Source of the DNA: Litsea cubeba
Taxonomy: Eukaryota > Streptophyta > Magnoliopsida > Laurales > Lauraceae
Assembly (NCBI GenBank): GCA_012931725.1
Contig: CM022944.1
Span: 62,885,915 to 62,949,914, forward strand
DNA: 64,000 bases
Reading direction: 5' to 3'
The notes beneath the pieces were generated by a model. That model was not told the origin of the DNA. It did not search any database and was given only the letters and a program-made list of their open reading frames with translations. Below, one piece after another: positions 35,171-47,600 of this stretch (position 1 is its first letter; every line of letters begins with the position of its first letter). Position numbers and translations under genes: made by a program.

Positions 35171-35379
35171 ACATAGACGACTAAGGTTAAACCAATTGCA
35201 TTCTTTGATCACGATTGATTCAAAAGCCTTGTCCAGAGTGTGGAGACAACTTAGCTGTTCTAGGAAAGAGTCGTCCAAACGAGTTCATTAAGTAATCCTA
35301 CACTTACTTGGGGGCAATTCTATCAATTGAGGTTTCATAAGACCGGGTTAGGAGGCCAATGTCTCTCTTGTCTTTAAAT

Positions 35380-35860
35380 CTTAAAATAAAAAGATTTTTA
35401 GAAAAAATTAAAAAAAATCTTTTTTTAAAAAAATCTTAAAAAAAATATATTCTAAAAAAATTATTTTTTTAAATAAATAATAAAAATAAAAAATATTATT
35501 TAAAAAAATAAATCTTAAAAAAAACGTAAATTAGAAAAATTTTAAAAAAATCTTAAAAAAAAATCCCGTCATGTTTGGATTCAGACTCGAGAAATAGTGG
35601 TTCCTTCCCTTCTGGGTACTGGTGCTCGCATAAATTGTTGAGCCTGTATTTGGATCGGAATACCATCTGCTCTCTTTGACGAATTCTCTCTTGACCTTTC
35701 AAAAAAAAAAAAAAACTCTCGTCATTTTGGATTCAGATTCGATAAATTGTGGTTCCATCCCTTTTGGACACTGGTGCTAGTAGAAATTGTTGAGCCCGTG
35801 TTCGGATTGTAATACCATTTGCTCTCTTTGATGAAACCAATCTTGAGCGTTCAAAAAAGA
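35380..35860 (+). repeat. A/T low-complexity block and type 2 leader repeats (copy B)
   Basis: 35386-35570 is almost only A and T in runs of aaaaaatctt/aaaataaa. Then come two type 2 leader units (about 35570-35700 and 35725-35860) matching 6405-6705 of copy A. Copy C has the same order at 42655-43185; copy A lacks the A/T block. Confidence 0.75.
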
Positions 35861-36245
35861 GAATCCCATCCCATAAATGCGATCTCCAACATTTGTGCCT
35901 AGCGATACTAGTCCGCTCTTTCAGGGTCTACTGTATTTGCGACCGCCCCATTTGTAACTCCAACCTTATATTCTTCTTACTTCAAGCAAGCCCTGCTTCT
36001 CGATAAGTCGAATTTAGGTTTACAATTGCTTCTAGTAGTCACTAGAACACTCATTCTGGGCTCACCATACTTGCGATCAAAACAAGTATACCATTTATGG
36101 CTTTTTACCTTCTTCATATTGCTTAGGACATGTCCCTCGAGCGATTTGAAAAGACAAAACCATAGAATTTCCTATTTATGATCATTATATTCTTGTGATT
36201 ACTAATGGATGTGGTCTTGTTTCAGAGATTTTTCAAAAACTAATA

Positions 36246-38710
36246 ATGGCAGCTTCTTTGACCATTACTTTCGACGAGAACAAGCACCAACTCATGCTTC
36301 AACGAAGCAAAATACGCGCACTCATAAGCGCCTTGTCAGCTGCCTGAAGCGTCACCTCTCTCGGCAACTCTCTGAATTCCGGGTCGACCTCAACTCCCCG
36401 AACTATCGTCTTTGGGACGCTGGGACCATTCCCACTTCCCGAAGAAGAAATTGCGCCTGCCAAAAAGCAGAAGATTGCCTCTCAACGTGTCACCACCGTG
36501 ACACCAAAGGCGAGCTCCAAGAAGCCCGAAGCCTGCGGCACCCCCGCGAAGCCTCAACACACAAACAACCAAGTCTATCCCAAGATATGGTCCCAAAAAC
36601 CTTCTCCAAAACAAAGAAGGTCCCAAACATCCACAAAGCCAGCATACCTGGCCCCACTCAAGGAGAATTAGTTCTACCCTCTTGCCTACATAAAAGAGGA
36701 CAGACCCATCTCTGACCTGACAACAAAGTCAACCCAGCACGAGCCAGCTTGTTCCTAAAAGCCCAAAATCAAGTCATGCATCACTAGGCCTTTACAAGCA
36801 CTTGTTAAAGCCTGCAATCATGTAGTTCGACCCTTCATCTCTACAGGGGCCGAACTCGAAAAATTCAAAGCTTCGCTGTAACAGGCAAAAGACCAGGTCC
36901 GCATCGTATCCTTGCCTAGCTACAAAGAAGACAGGCTCAGCTGCTGTGCTCGAGGGAGCACATCCTTCATTGTCAAAGCCCAGCCAGAGCTGACCGAAGC
37001 TCAAATTACACGTCATATACGCCGCCGCGTGTCGCATCGACAAAAGAGATTAGAGAAGTAAAGGACTCAGCATCCTACACTTCCAGTCTCTCACAAATGG
37101 GACGAAAAAGAAAGACCCCACTAAGTTGCTTCTGTCCATATGGTTGGAAAAACTAGAATACGCCAAAAGTCAGCAACCAAAATCAATGTCCGACGTCCGG
37201 TGACCCGCAGCGTCTCCAGGACAAGAAGACATTCAAAAGAATCTCCTGCCCCTTCAAGCCAAGGACGGCAGAGTGATCCTTCCTCAAGCTCTCCATCAAA
37301 AAGAATGAGCCCCAACTCAGTCACCAGGACACTTTCTTTGTTCGAATCTCGAGGAATGAACGTCCTGGCTACAAATTCTGAGCCACCACCTTGCAATCCA
37401 CCTCAAAATGATGCGCTCAAACGCATCCAGCAGTTGGAACAAGGCTAGTAGAGGATTGAAACTTTGATCTTGCCTTCGAAAAACAGGCGAACAATGAACC
37501 TCCTCCGAATCATCAAGATAACGAGGAAAATGGAGAAGAAAATGAGCCACGCGCCCTCACCAAAGAGGACGTAGACAATATCCTCTCAAAAGCTAAAGAA
37601 GAGGATGCTCAAGGAGCATGGGATCAAGCCACCATATCCCTTATGGATGGACTCAGTCCCGTTCCCTACAAAATTCAAACATCCTACCCTCCAAACATAT
37701 ACGGGGAAAAGGATCATCCAAACAGCACGTCACCCACTTGAAAATCCTGACAGGAGCTATTGCAGATCAAGATGCCCTCAAGATCCGTTTCTTTGCAAGT
37801 ATCCTAAAAGGTACGGCCTTCGACTGGTACTCCACTCTTCCGGAGGACTCCATCCAAAATTAGGCCATGCTAGAGACACGCTTCCTGACTCACTTTAAAT
37901 GTGAGGATCATCCCGCTACTATGGCTTAACTTTGCAGCCTAAAACAAGGGGAGAAAGAGTCGACATACGACTTCATTCACAAGTTGAAAGCAATGGCGTA
38001 CAAATGCTCTGATGTACTGCCACAAGCGTCGCTAGTAGACATCTGCCGAAACAACATGAGAGCAAGAAATTGCTCCATGATCATCGGCAACAAATCAAAA
38101 AACCTGGGAGAATTCCTAGAAGCTTCCATGGAGGCTGAAACAGTGATCAAAGACCTCAACAGTCAGAGATTATCAAGAAAAGAGCCAACCGCCAATGCAA
38201 CCTCTAAACTAAAGAAAAATGTGGTCGTCAATGTGCAAACCAAGTCAGCTCCTCAGCCACCAATGAAAGCTGAAAACAAAGCTGCAGGTCAGAGACATGA
38301 ACTATCTGATGCAATCAAAGAGATAGTATAAAAGAAATATCCGTTCGATGAAGATGTTGATGAAATCTTCGGGGCTCTCGTGGCAAACGGTAAGCTCACC
38401 TTGCCCGAACCCAAAAGATCGGAAGATATTGGCAAAACTAATGATCCTTGGTACTGTCCATACCACCAGATGATCTCGCATCCACTTAATCAATGCTTCG
38501 TTGTAAAAGAGAAAATAAATGAGATGTGGAAAAACGGAGTCATCACCTTTGACAAAAACTATGGGTCTGCCTCCGTCAACATGGTGTCATGTGGACAAAC
38601 ACCAAAATCACCAAAGAAGAAGATCACTACTTCCTTCAAGGTGATAAAAAGAATTCAAGTGTCTGAAGCACAGGTTCCTTACCCGACACTAGACAGACAA
38701 CCCATATAAG
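36246..38710 (+). pseudogene. gag: gag, copy B (broken)
   Basis: ATG 36246 begins MAASLTITFDENKHQL. A short deletion near 36305 shifts the frame and a stop follows (36347). The basic Pro/Ser/Lys-rich segment continues at 36380-36720 in another frame. Later stops: 36671, 36757, 36880, 37450. The Retrotrans_gag core is at about 37620-37900 (tract 'TAFDWYSTLPEDSIQN' readable), the KNLGEFLEASMEAE helix at 37984-38331, and the best-preserved Cys-His segment of the three copies at 38448-38500 (YCPYHQMISHPLNQC), a zinc-knuckle-like motif of Gag. Cannot encode a full product. Confidence 0.8.
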
Positions 38711-39356
38711 TACATCCCAATCTCCTAGAAGATGAAAACTGGGAGATCGTGAAAATAAAGCCAACAACTCAATAGCGAAGGCAGGCTAGGAAACATCTCC
38801 TCAAGCTCAAAAGGCAAGAGAAGACCCAGCCAAAACAAGAAGTCCATGAAAAGGCAGAGGCCTCCTCTACCGCTTCCCTGGGGGCAACAGAAACGTCCTT
38901 TCCAGAGACTTCAAAGGGGGTAAGAAAATTCACTCTCAGTGATTTCATGTCACCTCAATTCAAAAAAGAAGCCACGCAGGGGGCATCATACTCTTGCAAT
39001 TTGGTAGTTGGATTCTCCATTGATGGATACGAGTCCAATGATACCAACGATGGATAAGAGTCCAACAACACCGACGAGTGGGAGGAATCCCTTGAAACAG
39101 GAGAATACCTTTCCGATGAAGAATGGGTTCCTGAAACTCACCTTATGCCAGTAATCTGGTATAATCCCTTACAGCCACAAGGATCCTGGTTTGAAGATGA
39201 AGAAGACCAAGAGGCTGTATAAGAAAATGTTGTTCACCTAGCACCTGTTGTGCTCCAGTGGAAATCAACCATGTTGAACCACAAAGAATGGAAGAAGAAG
39301 AAGATTTGGCTCCCATGCCTGATCTTGAGGAATATGCGAGGATCTTGCAACATCTC
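38711..39356 (+). pseudogene. Acidic gag-protease linker, copy B, cut by copy C
   Basis: Contains the Asp/Glu-rich segment (EWEESLETGEYLSDEEWVPE near 39078-39140) with stops at 39056 and 39220, and ends within the 'EYARILQHL' tract, where the LTR of copy C begins. Confidence 0.7.
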
Positions 39357-41941
39357 TGTTGACACAAAAAAAATGTGTCACTTTGCTTCTGCAAACTCAA
39401 GAGAACTACATGAAGCTGCAGGCTGCCATAAATAGGCAATGCTACTCCCAAAAATCAAATCTTGTCAGAATCAAACAAAAACTGCAAGATCCTTTAAGAC
39501 AGCCAAAAGAAGAGTACACAAGAAGTTTCGGGCCATTTCAAAATCATTTGGCCTAACTTTGCTTCTCCGATAGCTGAATAGGTGCTCCCGGCGGCGACAG
39601 CATCGAAGACACCAAATCTTCGATCAGAGTCTATGGATCGTCAAAATACATCCAAAAGGCTCCACGTCAAGTTCCAAGTTAAACCGACAACGTTTGACCC
39701 TCCATCAACCCTCAAACAGCTAAATCAAGCCTCTCGGCGGCGAGAACCACCGAGGCCATCACTCATCAAAAAGAGCATATGGACGGCTTCAAAATGCTTA
39801 CAAAGGGCTACACGTCAAGTTTCAGGTCATTTCGACAACATTTGACCAAACTTTGACGCTCGGAAGCCAAATCAAGCCTCTCGGCGGCGAAGCTCCCCGG
39901 GACCATGGTTTCCAATAAAGGGCATGTGGATCATCTATGACTCCAATAGGTTCCCTGTCAAATTTCAAGTCAATCGGACATCGGTTGACTATACATCGAG
40001 GCGCCACATCTTCCTCGCGACAAAATTAAGTCTACTGGCGATAGTACCCCAAACGGCTTCAAAAATCAAACAAAAGCCTATGGTTGGTCTTATTTATAGC
40101 TCAGAAGGCTTCATCCGGAGTTTTAGGTCATTCCGACACCGTTTGGCCCAGTTTAACCTTCTGACGGAAAATCGGCAGCTCTACGCGACAAAGTCTTCGG
40201 CTTTCTCGGAAAATTGGAAACTTTGCACTCCAAAATGCAAGGATTATCGTCAAGTTTTCTACAGGGAAATCAGGCCAATAAATGATAAAAAATGTCAAGA
40301 AAAAATACAGAAGAAAAAAGAATTGAAAAACATAAAAAACGACCGCAAAACGGAGACCAAAGGGGGAAATCCCCCCCACTGCGACCCTGGCCCAAGGTCG
40401 CCAGCCCCTGCGACCCTGGCCCATGGTCGCCAGCGAACATGGAGCCCGGAATCTCCGGGCTTGCCCCGAAAAGCCCATTTTTCGTCTTTTTCGCGATTCG
40501 AAGATTCCAACTCCTAGGATTTTCCAAAATTCATACTTTTGAGGCGCCAAATCGTTTGACATCCGTCAAAATCACGGGTCAATCATCAAGAGTATCAAAA
40601 TCAACATTCATCGCCAATCGGTCAACTAAAATAGTGTACTTTCTACCCGACCGATCGAGAAATCGACAGAATAGATGGCACCGACCCGCTGTTGGCAACC
40701 AATACCTGAAGTTACATGGTCATCCGATGTCGATCTACATGAAGATCCATCGATGGTCATCGCCAGAAGAATCCCAAAAGATACGGTACGGCCCGCGACT
40801 CTTCAACTGCTCGGCGACCACTTAATGTAATTAATTGGCTAGCTTTACTGCAGTCATTAATTCATTTCTTTGGACGGCCCAATCGGAAGCAAGCATCCGG
40901 GAGTTACAAGTCAATTAATTCATGGAATTTAACCCATGAAACTCCTCCCATCATGGCGGTTAAAGGCGATTAAATGCCATCAATCTCCACCGGCCAATAA
41001 GAAGCCAAGGTCCAGGAGTTACGAAATAAATGAATTAAACCTTGTAACTCCTCCCATTATGCGGTTTAATGACGATCAAAGCCCATAAACTCTCCTAAAT
41101 GGCTACCAAGAGCCTATAAATAGGAGAACACTCCAAAGAAATCCAGATCAGAAGAAATAAAATAACTCCCAGATATCAGAATCAGATCAGCTTCCAAGCA
41201 CAGAAAATCCAGAGAAAGAAAGAGAGAAAACTCTGCGAAAGTTCTGCATCGGCCACCGCTACAAGGTGGCAAAAGTCCCTTGGGGGGTACCCCCCCAAGG
41301 TCCTTGCCTTCTCCTTCTGCCTCCAATGGCTTAGACATGACTTCTCATTCCGTCTACTTAGCTTTTTATTGGACATTGGACCTCTGTTTGGTCTTTATCC
41401 TCTAAAAATCTGAGGTTATAGCCAAGCCAAGCGAATCAAGAGCATCCTCTATTCTCATCTGCATGGATGATGGCGAAGTCCACATATGGCTTGAGACCGT
41501 CAATTTGAACGGGTCCCCCACAATCTCCTGAGAAGTTAGATCCTCCTTTTCTTGCTTTTCATTGTAGTTTGTATTTTTTTTAAAGAGACAAAATTCACAA
41601 CTCTTGTCTTTCATTATTGATAAGAATTGTAAATCGGCTTTAAACTCCAAAACCGACTATAAATGCCAAAACAATCGCCTTTTACGGCAAATCAAGAAAA
41701 CGTCTCTTTTCTTAAATATATGTGCAATTGGAAACTTGAAAGAAGTTGATTTCCTTTTTACTTGCGAAGGTCGATCTCCGGATCACCACTTGCAATTCGA
41801 AGCAAAATAGAAAATCTGGCACACCCATAAAAAAAATTGTTGATACCCGCTCCTGCCCCCCGGGCGCGAAAGGGTCGGATCAAACGGATTCCCACGTCCG
41901 CCGATCTCGGTAGCAACGAGCAAGGAATGCGCGGTCCATCA
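39357..41941 (+). repeat. 5' LTR of Tat copy C
   Basis: About 2.58 kb, from TGTTGACAC to ggtccatca, the only 5' LTR of the three with both family termini intact. TATAAATA is at 41115-41122. Frames inside it, including one of 177 codons, are not conserved between LTR copies. Confidence 0.9.
41115..41122 (+). promoter_or_regulatory. TATA box in LTR of copy C
   Basis: CCTATAAATAGGAGA, identical in this core to copy B. Confidence 0.65.
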
Positions 41942-41944
41942 AGT

Positions 41945-41963
41945 TGGCTCCACCCGGTGGGAC
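41945..41963 (+). promoter_or_regulatory. Primer-binding site of copy C
   Basis: TGGCTCCACCCGGTGGGAC, three bases after the LTR end. Copies A and B read TGGCACACCC and TGGCACCCGA at the start; the differences could be decay. Confidence 0.65.
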
Positions 41964-42164
41964 CCGTTCATTTGAGAACACGATGCTAGAAATGAAATAT
42001 TTGCATATCATATCTTTTGCTCTATGCTTATACTTATTTTCTCGATTCCTTGGCTACTTTCTAATTGGTGGCCTATGTTGGATTTCGCATCTAAAAAAAA
42101 TGAGATAAGATTTTTTGGAAATTTCTAATTCTATGAATTTATTCCCACTCTTTCTATTTAAAAA

Positions 42165-42455
42165 AAAATCAGATTTCTTAGTTTGGATTCAAAATTGAGA
42201 AACTTTGATCCTTTTCGTTTCATCTCTGTGCTCGCGGAAATCGTTGAGCCGGTTCGAATTGTGGAAATGGCCATTGTTTCTCTTCGATGAGTTCATTAGA
42301 AATTAAAAAAAATCAGATTTCTCATTTTGGATTCAAAATTGAGAAACTTTGATCCTTTCCTTTCGTTCGTGTGCTCGCAGAAATTGTTGAGCCTGTTCGA
42401 ATTAGGATTTGTGCCATCGTTTCTCTTCGATGAGTTCATTTAGGATATAAAAAAA
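42165..42455 (+). repeat. Leader tandem repeat, type 1, 2 units (copy C)
   Basis: Two units with cores near 42240 and 42381 (gcagaaattgttgagcctg), the shortest array of the three copies. Confidence 0.85.
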
Positions 42456-42654
42456 GACATAGACCACTAAGGTCAAACCAATTGCGTTCTTTAATCACGT
42501 TTGATTTAAGAAAAGCCTTGTCCAGAGTGTGGAGACAGTTTGACTTTTCTAGACAAGGGTCCTCCAAACGGGTTCATTAAGTAATCCTACCCTTACTTGG
42601 GGGCAATTCTATCAATCGAGATTTCATAAAATCGGATGAGAAGGCCTATGTGTA

Positions 42655-43190
42655 CTCTCTCTTCTTTTAAATATAAAATTTCAAAATAAAAAATTTAAAA
42701 TAATAAATAAAATAAAATATAAAAAAAAGATTTTTCAAAAGAAATATTAAAATAAAAAATATAATAAATAAAAAAATTATTTTTTTTAAAGAAAAAATCT
42801 CTAAAAAAATAATGAAAAAAAAAGATTTTTTTAAAAAAAATCTTAAAATAAAAAAAATTCAAAAAAAAATCTTTAAAAAAAATAAAAAAATAAAAACTTC
42901 CGTCAGTTTTGGGTTCAGATCGGATAAATTTTGGTCTCCTCCCTTCTAAGCACTGGCGCTCGCAGAAATCGTTGAGCAGTGTTCAGATTGGAATGCCTGT
43001 TGCTCTCTTTGATGAACCCGATCTTGGCCTTTAAAAAAAAAACTTTCGTCATTTTTTGGGTTCAGATCCGAAAAATTATGGTTCCTTCTCTTTTGGGTAC
43101 TGGCGCTTGCGGAAATCGTTGAGCCCGTATTTGGATCAGAATACCATCCGCTCTCTTTGATGAATCCAATCTTGACCTTTCAAAACCGAG
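42655..43190 (+). repeat. A/T low-complexity block and type 2 leader repeats (copy C)
   Basis: 42660-42895 is nearly pure A/T. Two type 2 units follow, with cores near 42966 and 43111. Non-coding. Confidence 0.75.
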
Positions 43191-43575
43191 AATCTCATCT
43201 CATGGATGCGGTCTCCAAACATTTGTGTCTAACAGTACTAGCACGCCCTTTCAGGGTCTACTATATTCGCGACCGGCACATTTGTAACTTCAACCTTATA
43301 TTCTTCTTACATCGAGCAAGCTCTGCTTCTCGATAAGTCGAATTTAGGTTCACAATTGCTTCTAGCAGTCACTGGGACGCTCATTCTGGGCTCACCATAC
43401 TTGCGATCAGAACAATTGTACCATCTATGGCTTTTTGCCTTCTTCATATTGCTTGGGTCATATCCCTCTAGCGATTTGAAAAGACAAAACCATAGAGCTC
43501 CCCATTTATGATCATTATATTCTTGTGATTACTAATGGATGTGGTCTTCTTTCAAAAATTTCTCGAAAACTAACA

Positions 43576-46290
43576 ATGGCAGCTTCGCTAACCATTACTT
43601 TCGATGAGAACAAGCACTAGCTCATGCTTCAACAGAAGCAAACCACGCGCACCTACAAGCGCCCCATCAGCTGCCGAAGCGTCAACTCCCTCGGCAACTC
43701 TCTGAACTCCGGGTCGACCTCAACTCCGCGGACTATCGTCTTTGGGACGCTGGGACCATTCCCACTTCCCGAGGAACAAACTGCTCCTTCCAAGAAGCAG
43801 AAGCTCGTCTCTCAACGTGTCACTACCATGACACCGAAGGTGGGCACCAAAAACCCCGAAGCCCGTGGCACCCCCACGAAGCCTCGACCCGCAAGCAACC
43901 AGGTCTATCCCAAGACTTGGTCCCCAAGACCTTCACCAAAACAAAGAAGGTCCCAAACATCACCAATCCAGCATACCTGGCCCCAGTCAAGGAGAACCAG
44001 TTCTACCCTCTTGCTTACATGAAAGAGGAGAGACCCATCTTCAACCTGACTCCCAAGTCAACCCAGCATGAGCCGGCTTGTTCTTACAAGTCCAAAATCA
44101 AATCATGCATCACAAGGCCTCTGCAAGCACCTGCTAAGGCCTACAATCCTTCGGTTCGACCCTTCATATGTACGGGGGCCGAACTCAAAAAATTCAAAGC
44201 TTCGCTGCAACAGGAGAAGGACCGGGTTCGCATCCTGTCCTTGCCTAGCTACAAAGAAGACAGGCTTGGCTGCTGCGCCCGAGGGAGCACATCCTTCATT
44301 GTCAAAGCCCAGCCAGAGCTGACCGAAGCTCAAATTGCTCGTCGTATATGCCGCCGTGCGTCGTATCGATAAAAAAGACTAGAGAAGCAGAGGACTCAGC
44401 ATCCTACACTTCCAGTCTCTCACAAATGGGATGAAAAAGAAAGACCCCACCAAGTTGCTTCTGTCCATATGGTTGGAAAAACCAGAAGATGCCAAAAGTC
44501 AGCAACCAAAATCCATGTCCGACGTCCGATGACCCGCAGCGTCTCCAGGACAAGAAGACATTCAAAAGAATCTCCTGCCCCTTCAAGCCAAGGACGGCGG
44601 AGTGATCCTTCCTCAAGCCCTTCATAAAAAAGAATGAGCCCCAGCTCAGTCACCAGGATAATTTCTTCGTTCGAATCTTGAGGGATGAACGTCCTGGCAA
44701 CAAATTCTGACCCACCACCTCGCAATCCACCTCAGGATGATGCGCTCACATGCATCCAGCAGTTGGAACAAGGCCAGCAGAGGATTGAAACTCTGATGGA
44801 AAACCTTCTCCTCGCCTTCAGAAATCAGGCGAACAATGAACCTCCTCGGAATCATCACTATAACGAGGAAAATGGAGAAGAAAATGAGTCACGTGCCCTT
44901 ACGAAAAACGACGTAGACAGTATCCTCGCAAAAGCAAAAGAAGAGGATATACTCAAGGAGCATGGGATCAAGCCACCATATCCCTAATGGATGGACTCGG
45001 TCCTGCTCCCCACAAAATTCAAGCATCCTACTCTCCAAACATATGCGGGGAAAGGATCAGCCAGACAGCATGTCATCCACTTCAAGATCCTAACGGGAGC
45101 TATCGCAGATCAAGATGCACTCAAGATCCTCCTCTTTGCAAGTACCCTAAAAGGTATGGACTTTGACAAGTACTCCACTTTGCCGGAGTACTCCATCCAA
45201 AACTGGGCCATGCTAGAGACATGCTTCTTGACTCACTTCAAAGGTGAGGATCATCCTGCTACTATGGCTCAGCTATGCAGCCTAAAACATGGGGAGAATG
45301 AGTCAACATATGACTTCATCACTAGTGGAAAGCAATGGCCTACAAATGCTCTGATATATTCCCACAAGCGTCGCTAGTCGACATTTGTCAAAACAATATG
45401 AGAGCTAGAATCCGCTCCATGATCATCGGCAGCAAATCAAAGAACCTAGGAGAACTCCTAGAAGCTTCCATGGAAGCTGAAATGGTGATTAAAGACCTCA
45501 ACAGTCAGAAATCATCAAGAAAAGAGCCAACATGCATTGCAACCTCAAAAACAAAGAAAAAAGAGGTCCTCAGTGTGCAGACCAAGTCAGCTCCTCAGCC
45601 ACCAAAGAACGCTGAAAACAAAGCTGCTGGTAAGAGACCCGAACTCTCTGATGCTTTCAAAGAGCGAATAGAAAAAAAATACCCGTTTGATGAAGTTGTT
45701 AATGAAATCTTCGGGGCTCTCGTGTCAAACGGCAAGCTCACTTTACCTTAACCCAAAAGATCGGGTGATGTTGGCAAAACCATCGATCCTCGGTACTATC
45801 CATACCACCAGATGATCTCGCATCCTCTCAATCAATGATTCGTTGTGAGGGAGAAAATAAACGAGATGTGGAAAAACGGAGTCATCACCTTCGACAAAAA
45901 CTATGGGTCTACCTCCGTCAACATGGTGTCATGATGGTGTCATGTGGACAAACTCCAAAATCACCGAAGAAGAAGAACACTACTTCCTTCAAGGTGATAA
46001 ACACAATCCAAGTGTCCGAAGAACTGGTTCCTTATCCGACACCAGATGGACAACCCATATGGGTACAACCCGATCTCCTGGACGATGAAAATTAGGAGGT
46101 CGTGAAAACAAAGCCTACAGCTCAACAGCGAAGGCAGGCTAGGAAACATCTCCTCAAGCTCAAACGGCAAGAGAAGACCCAGCCAAAACAAGAAGTCCAA
46201 GAAAAGGCAGAGGCTTCCTCTACCGCTTCACTGGAGGCAACAAAACGTCCCTTCCAGAGACTTCAAAGGGGGTAAGAAAATTCACTCTCA
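43576..46290 (+). pseudogene. gag: gag, copy C (broken)
   Basis: ATG 43576, MAASLTITFDENKH, then TAG at 43618-43620 where A and B have Gln. Open again 43624-44022, frameshift, then 43917-44372 in another frame (YLAPVKENQFYPLAYMKEER; CTGAELKKFKASLQQEKDRV). 44685-44987 carries a short coiled coil (IQQLEQGQQRIETLMENLL), ended by TAA where A and B have TTA. The Retrotrans_gag core is 44991-45330 (ILTGAIADQDALKILLFAST) and its helical tail 45335-45751. The Cys-His segment near 45790 is degraded, with Cys changed to Tyr. The C-terminal basic stretch (QQRRQARKHLLKLKRQ, about 46125) precedes the linker. Confidence 0.82.
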
Positions 46291-46298
46291 GTGATTTC

Positions 46299-47594
46299 AT
46301 GCCACCTCAATTCAAAGAAGCCACGCAGGGGGCATCATACTCATGCAATTCGGTAGTTGGATTCTCCATTGGATACGAGGCCAGCGACACCGATGATGGA
46401 TTCGAATCCAACTACACCGATGAGTGGGAAGAGTCCCTTGAAACAGGAGAATATCTCTCCGATGAAGAATGGGTTCCTGAGACTCATCTTATGCTAGTAA
46501 TCTGGTATAACCCCCTACAGCCACAAGGATCCTGGTCTGATGATGAAGAAGACCAAGAAGCTGTACATGAAAATGTTGTTGAACAAGCACTCGTCATTGC
46601 TCTAATGGAAATCAACTATGTTGAGGCACAAAGAGTATATGAAGAAGAAGATTTGGCTCCCATGCTTGATCTTGAAGAATATGCAAGGATCTTGCAGCAT
46701 CTCGCTTTAGAACAAGAACAAGACCGCGTCAACGAGCCTCCTCGCAATCCTGAGCCTGAAGTCCCTGAAAACCATCAGGTACATCCTCCCTTAACTCTTG
46801 AAAATGGAGAAAATTGTTGGATAGACGATCCTCTTACATCCGAGGATGAGTCTGACTCTGATCAGGCAACGTCTCTTGTTAGAGCTTCCTGTAATGTGAT
46901 AATTCGCGACTATAGCTCTTCCGAAACATCGTCTGATGAGATCACTTACATTTCGACGACGCCTAGCAATGTATCCTCTGGAGCCACCTCGTCTCACGTG
47001 ACTTTCACTGAGATGGCACCCTCTCAGGTTTCTTCTCCTGAGACTGTGACTTTAAAGCTCGCACCCTTCCTGACTGAAGAATCCCCAGCTATTGATGCTT
47101 GGGACGATGAATTGGTCAACGAAGAAGAAAGGTTGCTGGATGTTGTTCAGGACTTGTTCCCGGAAAATGCTCCGTGCAACACAATTACCGAGGATGGCAA
47201 CTCTGCTGCAGATACATCATCAGCAAATGAAAAACGACAGTCTCTTGATCCTGAAGACAATCTTCCAAACGAAGACCCTTCTCAAGAAGCTCTCGAAGTT
47301 GGTAGAGGCACCCGCTCTGGCCGGGACTACCACAAGCATTACAATCAATCTTCATTTACTTATGTAAATCCTTCGGGAAAGGATGTTGTATGCGCCCTTA
47401 GTGGCAACAATGATGAACATGCAGGCCCCAAGGAGGCTTTCAAGTATGACTTGATCGAACATTTCAAGCACATACCTGCACATCTGCACATCCTAGACTT
47501 ATTGCAAATGTCTCCACGCACTCGTGATAATCTCATTTTAGAATTAAAAAAGCTGAATGAGGATGTCGACAAACATGCCCTGCAAGTCCTCTAA
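46299..47594 (+). CDS. Acidic Ser/Thr-rich linker between Gag and protease (431 codons, open)
   Basis: Longest open frame in the window, part of the polyprotein and not a separate gene. Starts MPPQFKEATQGASYSCNSVV, then an Asp/Glu-rich segment (DTDDGFESNYTDEWEESLET; DEEDQEA), a Ser/Thr-rich middle (SSSETSSDEITYISTTPSN), and a C-terminal part with GRGTRSGRDYHKHYNQ and FKYDLIEHFKHIPAHLHILD, which matches the helical segment typically found just before protease in Tat polyproteins. No catalytic motif. It ends at TAA 47592-47594 (context caagtcctctaaattgaa), where copy A reads ctacaaattgaa, so this stop looks secondary. Function unknown; the strong acidity could suit a flexible Gag-Pol spacer. 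Confidence 0.7.
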   Translation: MPPQFKEATQGASYSCNSVVGFSIGYEASDTDDGFESNYTDEWEESLETGEYLSDEEWVPETHLMLVIWYNPLQPQGSWSDDEEDQEAVHENVVEQALVIALMEINYVEAQRVYEEEDLAPMLDLEEYARILQHLALEQEQDRVNEPPRNPEPEVPENHQVHPPLTLENGENCWIDDPLTSEDESDSDQATSLVRASCNVIIRDYSSSETSSDEITYISTTPSNVSSGATSSHVTFTEMAPSQVSSPETVTLKLAPFLTEESPAIDAWDDELVNEEERLLDVVQDLFPENAPCNTITEDGNSAADTSSANEKRQSLDPEDNLPNEDPSQEALEVGRGTRSGRDYHKHYNQSSFTYVNPSGKDVVCALSGNNDEHAGPKEAFKYDLIEHFKHIPAHLHILDLLQMSPRTRDNLILELKKLNEDVDKHALQVL

Positions 47595-47600
47595 ATTGAA

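Larger units (their letters stand above)
29366..39356 (+). mobile_element. Tat-lineage LTR retrotransposon, copy B (5' half only)
   Basis: Same family as copy A: LTR, primer-binding site, long leader, gag and start of the acidic linker. It stops at catctc in the linker, where copy C reads catctcgctttag in unbroken sequence, and the LTR of copy C begins. So C inserted into B at this point; B's remainder is not found downstream in the window. The 5' flank is the Athila relic; ggact (29361-29365) is the left target-duplication candidate. Confidence 0.85.

Noticed and set aside
40292..40825. 177-codon open frame inside the LTR of copy C
   Set aside because: Broken by stops and shifts at the homologous positions of the LTRs of A and B and of the inverted fragment.
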